A stretch of DNA of 14,804 nt from JANNRR01 sp031401675 (lineage in GTDB: Bacteria; Pseudomonadota; Alphaproteobacteria; Rhodobacterales; Rhodobacteraceae): contig JANNRR010000191.1 of the NCBI GenBank assembly GCA_031401675.1, positions 1 to 14,804 on the forward strand, read 5' to 3'. Of this stretch, positions 14,022 to 14,804 are shown piece after piece. The first letter of the stretch is position 1; each line of letters starts with the position of its first letter. The translations under genes were made by a program, and so were the position numbers. The notes below the pieces were generated by a model. It saw nothing but the letters and a program-made list of their open reading frames with translations, did not search any database and was not told where the DNA came from.

Positions 14022-14804
14022 TCAGGTTGGAATTGCGGGAACGGCCGAGGCGCCACCGTTGTCGATGGCCCAGGTTGCGTTCGTCTTGATACCGCCCAAC
14101 GGGAAGAAATGCACCTGCTCGATGCCAAAGCCGGGGGTCCTGGCTTTGTGAGCTGCAAGATCGGCAACAAATTCCGTCGGTTCGAAGGGCAGCAGCAGTT
14201 TGGTCACATCGCGGGCCCGGCGCTGCAGCACGCGCAACGATGCGCCGACGCCGCAGGCAATGGCGAATTTCAGCAGCGTCTGCAACTTGGCCGGGCCGGC
14301 AACCCCGATGTGGATCGGCAGATGGATGCCCTCGGCCGCCAGACGGTCGGCCCAGGCGATGACCGGTGCCGCTTCAAAGCAAAACTGCGTGGTGATGGCC
14401 ATCTGCGCGTCGGTGCGTTCGGAAAACGCCTGTTTCCAGCGCAGCGCCTGCAGGACCATGCGGTCAGAACCGTCGGGATCGATATCCCGGTTGCCCTCGG
14501 GATGGCCCGCGACATGCAACCGTTCAAACCCGTCGAACAGGCCGGTTTCAATCATCTGCATGGAGTTGTCGAATTCCCCGGCTGGCGTCGTGACGCCGCC
14601 ACCCAGCAGCAGAGCCTGGTTGACATCGGCCTCGCCCTGATAGCGCGCGATCCAGTCAGCCAGCTGGTTGCGGCTCTTGATGATGCGGGCCGGAAAATGC
14701 GGCATCACCCGGCAGCCTTCGGCGTTCAGGCGACGGGCCGCAGCCACCATCTCGTCAATTGGCGTCCCCTCGATATGGGCGATGTAGACACGGGTGCCGT
14801 GCGG
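14022..14804 (-). CDS. methylenetetrahydrofolate reductase-like (MetF-like) protein, C-terminal part
   Basis: The last 260 residues of a MetF-like TIM-barrel flavoprotein; the frame is open to the right edge, so the N-terminus lies outside. The visible part begins TRVYIAHIEGTPIDEMVAAARRL and includes VMPHFPARII, ALLLGGGVTTPAGEF, ITTQFCFEAAPVIAWADRL and LPIHIGVAGPAKLQTLLKFA, corresponding to the strand-loop pattern of MetF, and it ends VHFFPLGGIKTNATWAIDNG. These proteins are a divergent group in Rhodobacteraceae next to methyl-THF methyltransferase genes. There the enzyme would probably oxidise methyl-THF to methylene-THF, the catabolic direction, rather than supply methionine synthesis; that direction is inference. 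Confidence 0.85.
   Translation of the reverse strand, partial: PHGTRVYIAHIEGTPIDEMVAAARRLNAEGCRVMPHFPARIIKSRNQLADWIARYQGEADVNQALLLGGGVTTPAGEFDNSMQMIETGLFDGFERLHVAGHPEGNRDIDPDGSDRMVLQALRWKQAFSERTDAQMAITTQFCFEAAPVIAWADRLAAEGIHLPIHIGVAGPAKLQTLLKFAIACGVGASLRVLQRRARDVTKLLLPFEPTEFVADLAAHKARTPGFGIEQVHFFPLGGIKTNATWAIDNGGASAVPAIPT

Overview
The window looks like chromosomal DNA of an alphaproteobacterium, most likely a member of the Rhodobacteraceae. The evidence is high GC, strong G/C preference at third codon positions, a zwf-pgl-pgi operon, a tRNA-Gly(CCC) gene with an encoded CCA end, and a corrinoid/folate one-carbon gene set of the type found in roseobacter relatives. This placement comes from recognising the proteins, not from a database search.

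Layout. Positions 1-2711 (+) hold the end of zwf, then pgl and pgi: glucose-6-phosphate entry into the Entner-Doudoroff and pentose phosphate routes. Positions 2849-4034 hold an exported SMP-30/gluconolactonase-like gene of visibly lower GC, bracketed by two near-identical 31-bp direct repeats; this looks like an insertion. tRNA-Gly(CCC) lies at 4197-4270 (-), with a promoter upstream of it. From 4447 to 11531 all genes are on the minus strand and closely packed. In transcription order they are a VTT/TVP38-like membrane protein, a CaiB/BaiF-type CoA-transferase, an LtrA-like membrane protein, a RACo-type ferredoxin/ATPase activator of corrinoid proteins, an ECF sigma factor, its RskA-like membrane anti-sigma factor, and a secreted fasciclin protein followed by a good terminator. 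Positions 11799-12994 (+) hold two overlapping HupE/UreJ-like membrane protein genes. Positions 13021-14804 (-) hold a methyltetrahydrofolate:corrinoid-type methyltransferase and the C-terminal part of a MetF-like methylenetetrahydrofolate reductase that runs off the right edge.

How the genes may work together. The methyltransferase, the MetF-like reductase and the RACo-type activator together imply a B12-dependent methyl-transfer (demethylation) pathway that feeds methyl groups into tetrahydrofolate. The substrate-specific methyltransferase and the corrinoid protein are not in the window and may lie beyond 14804. The HupE-like pair sits between the two halves of this set, and some HupE/UreJ proteins carry nickel or cobalt, so a cobalt-supply role is possible but unproven. 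The sigma/anti-sigma/fasciclin group resembles the mycobacterial SigK-RskA-MPT70/83 arrangement.

The points most worth a second look are an in-frame TGA inside the apparent signal peptide of the first HupE-like gene, the repeat-bracketed lactonase gene, the sigma/anti-sigma/fasciclin module, and the second HupE-like protein, which has lost the family's N-terminal metal motif.
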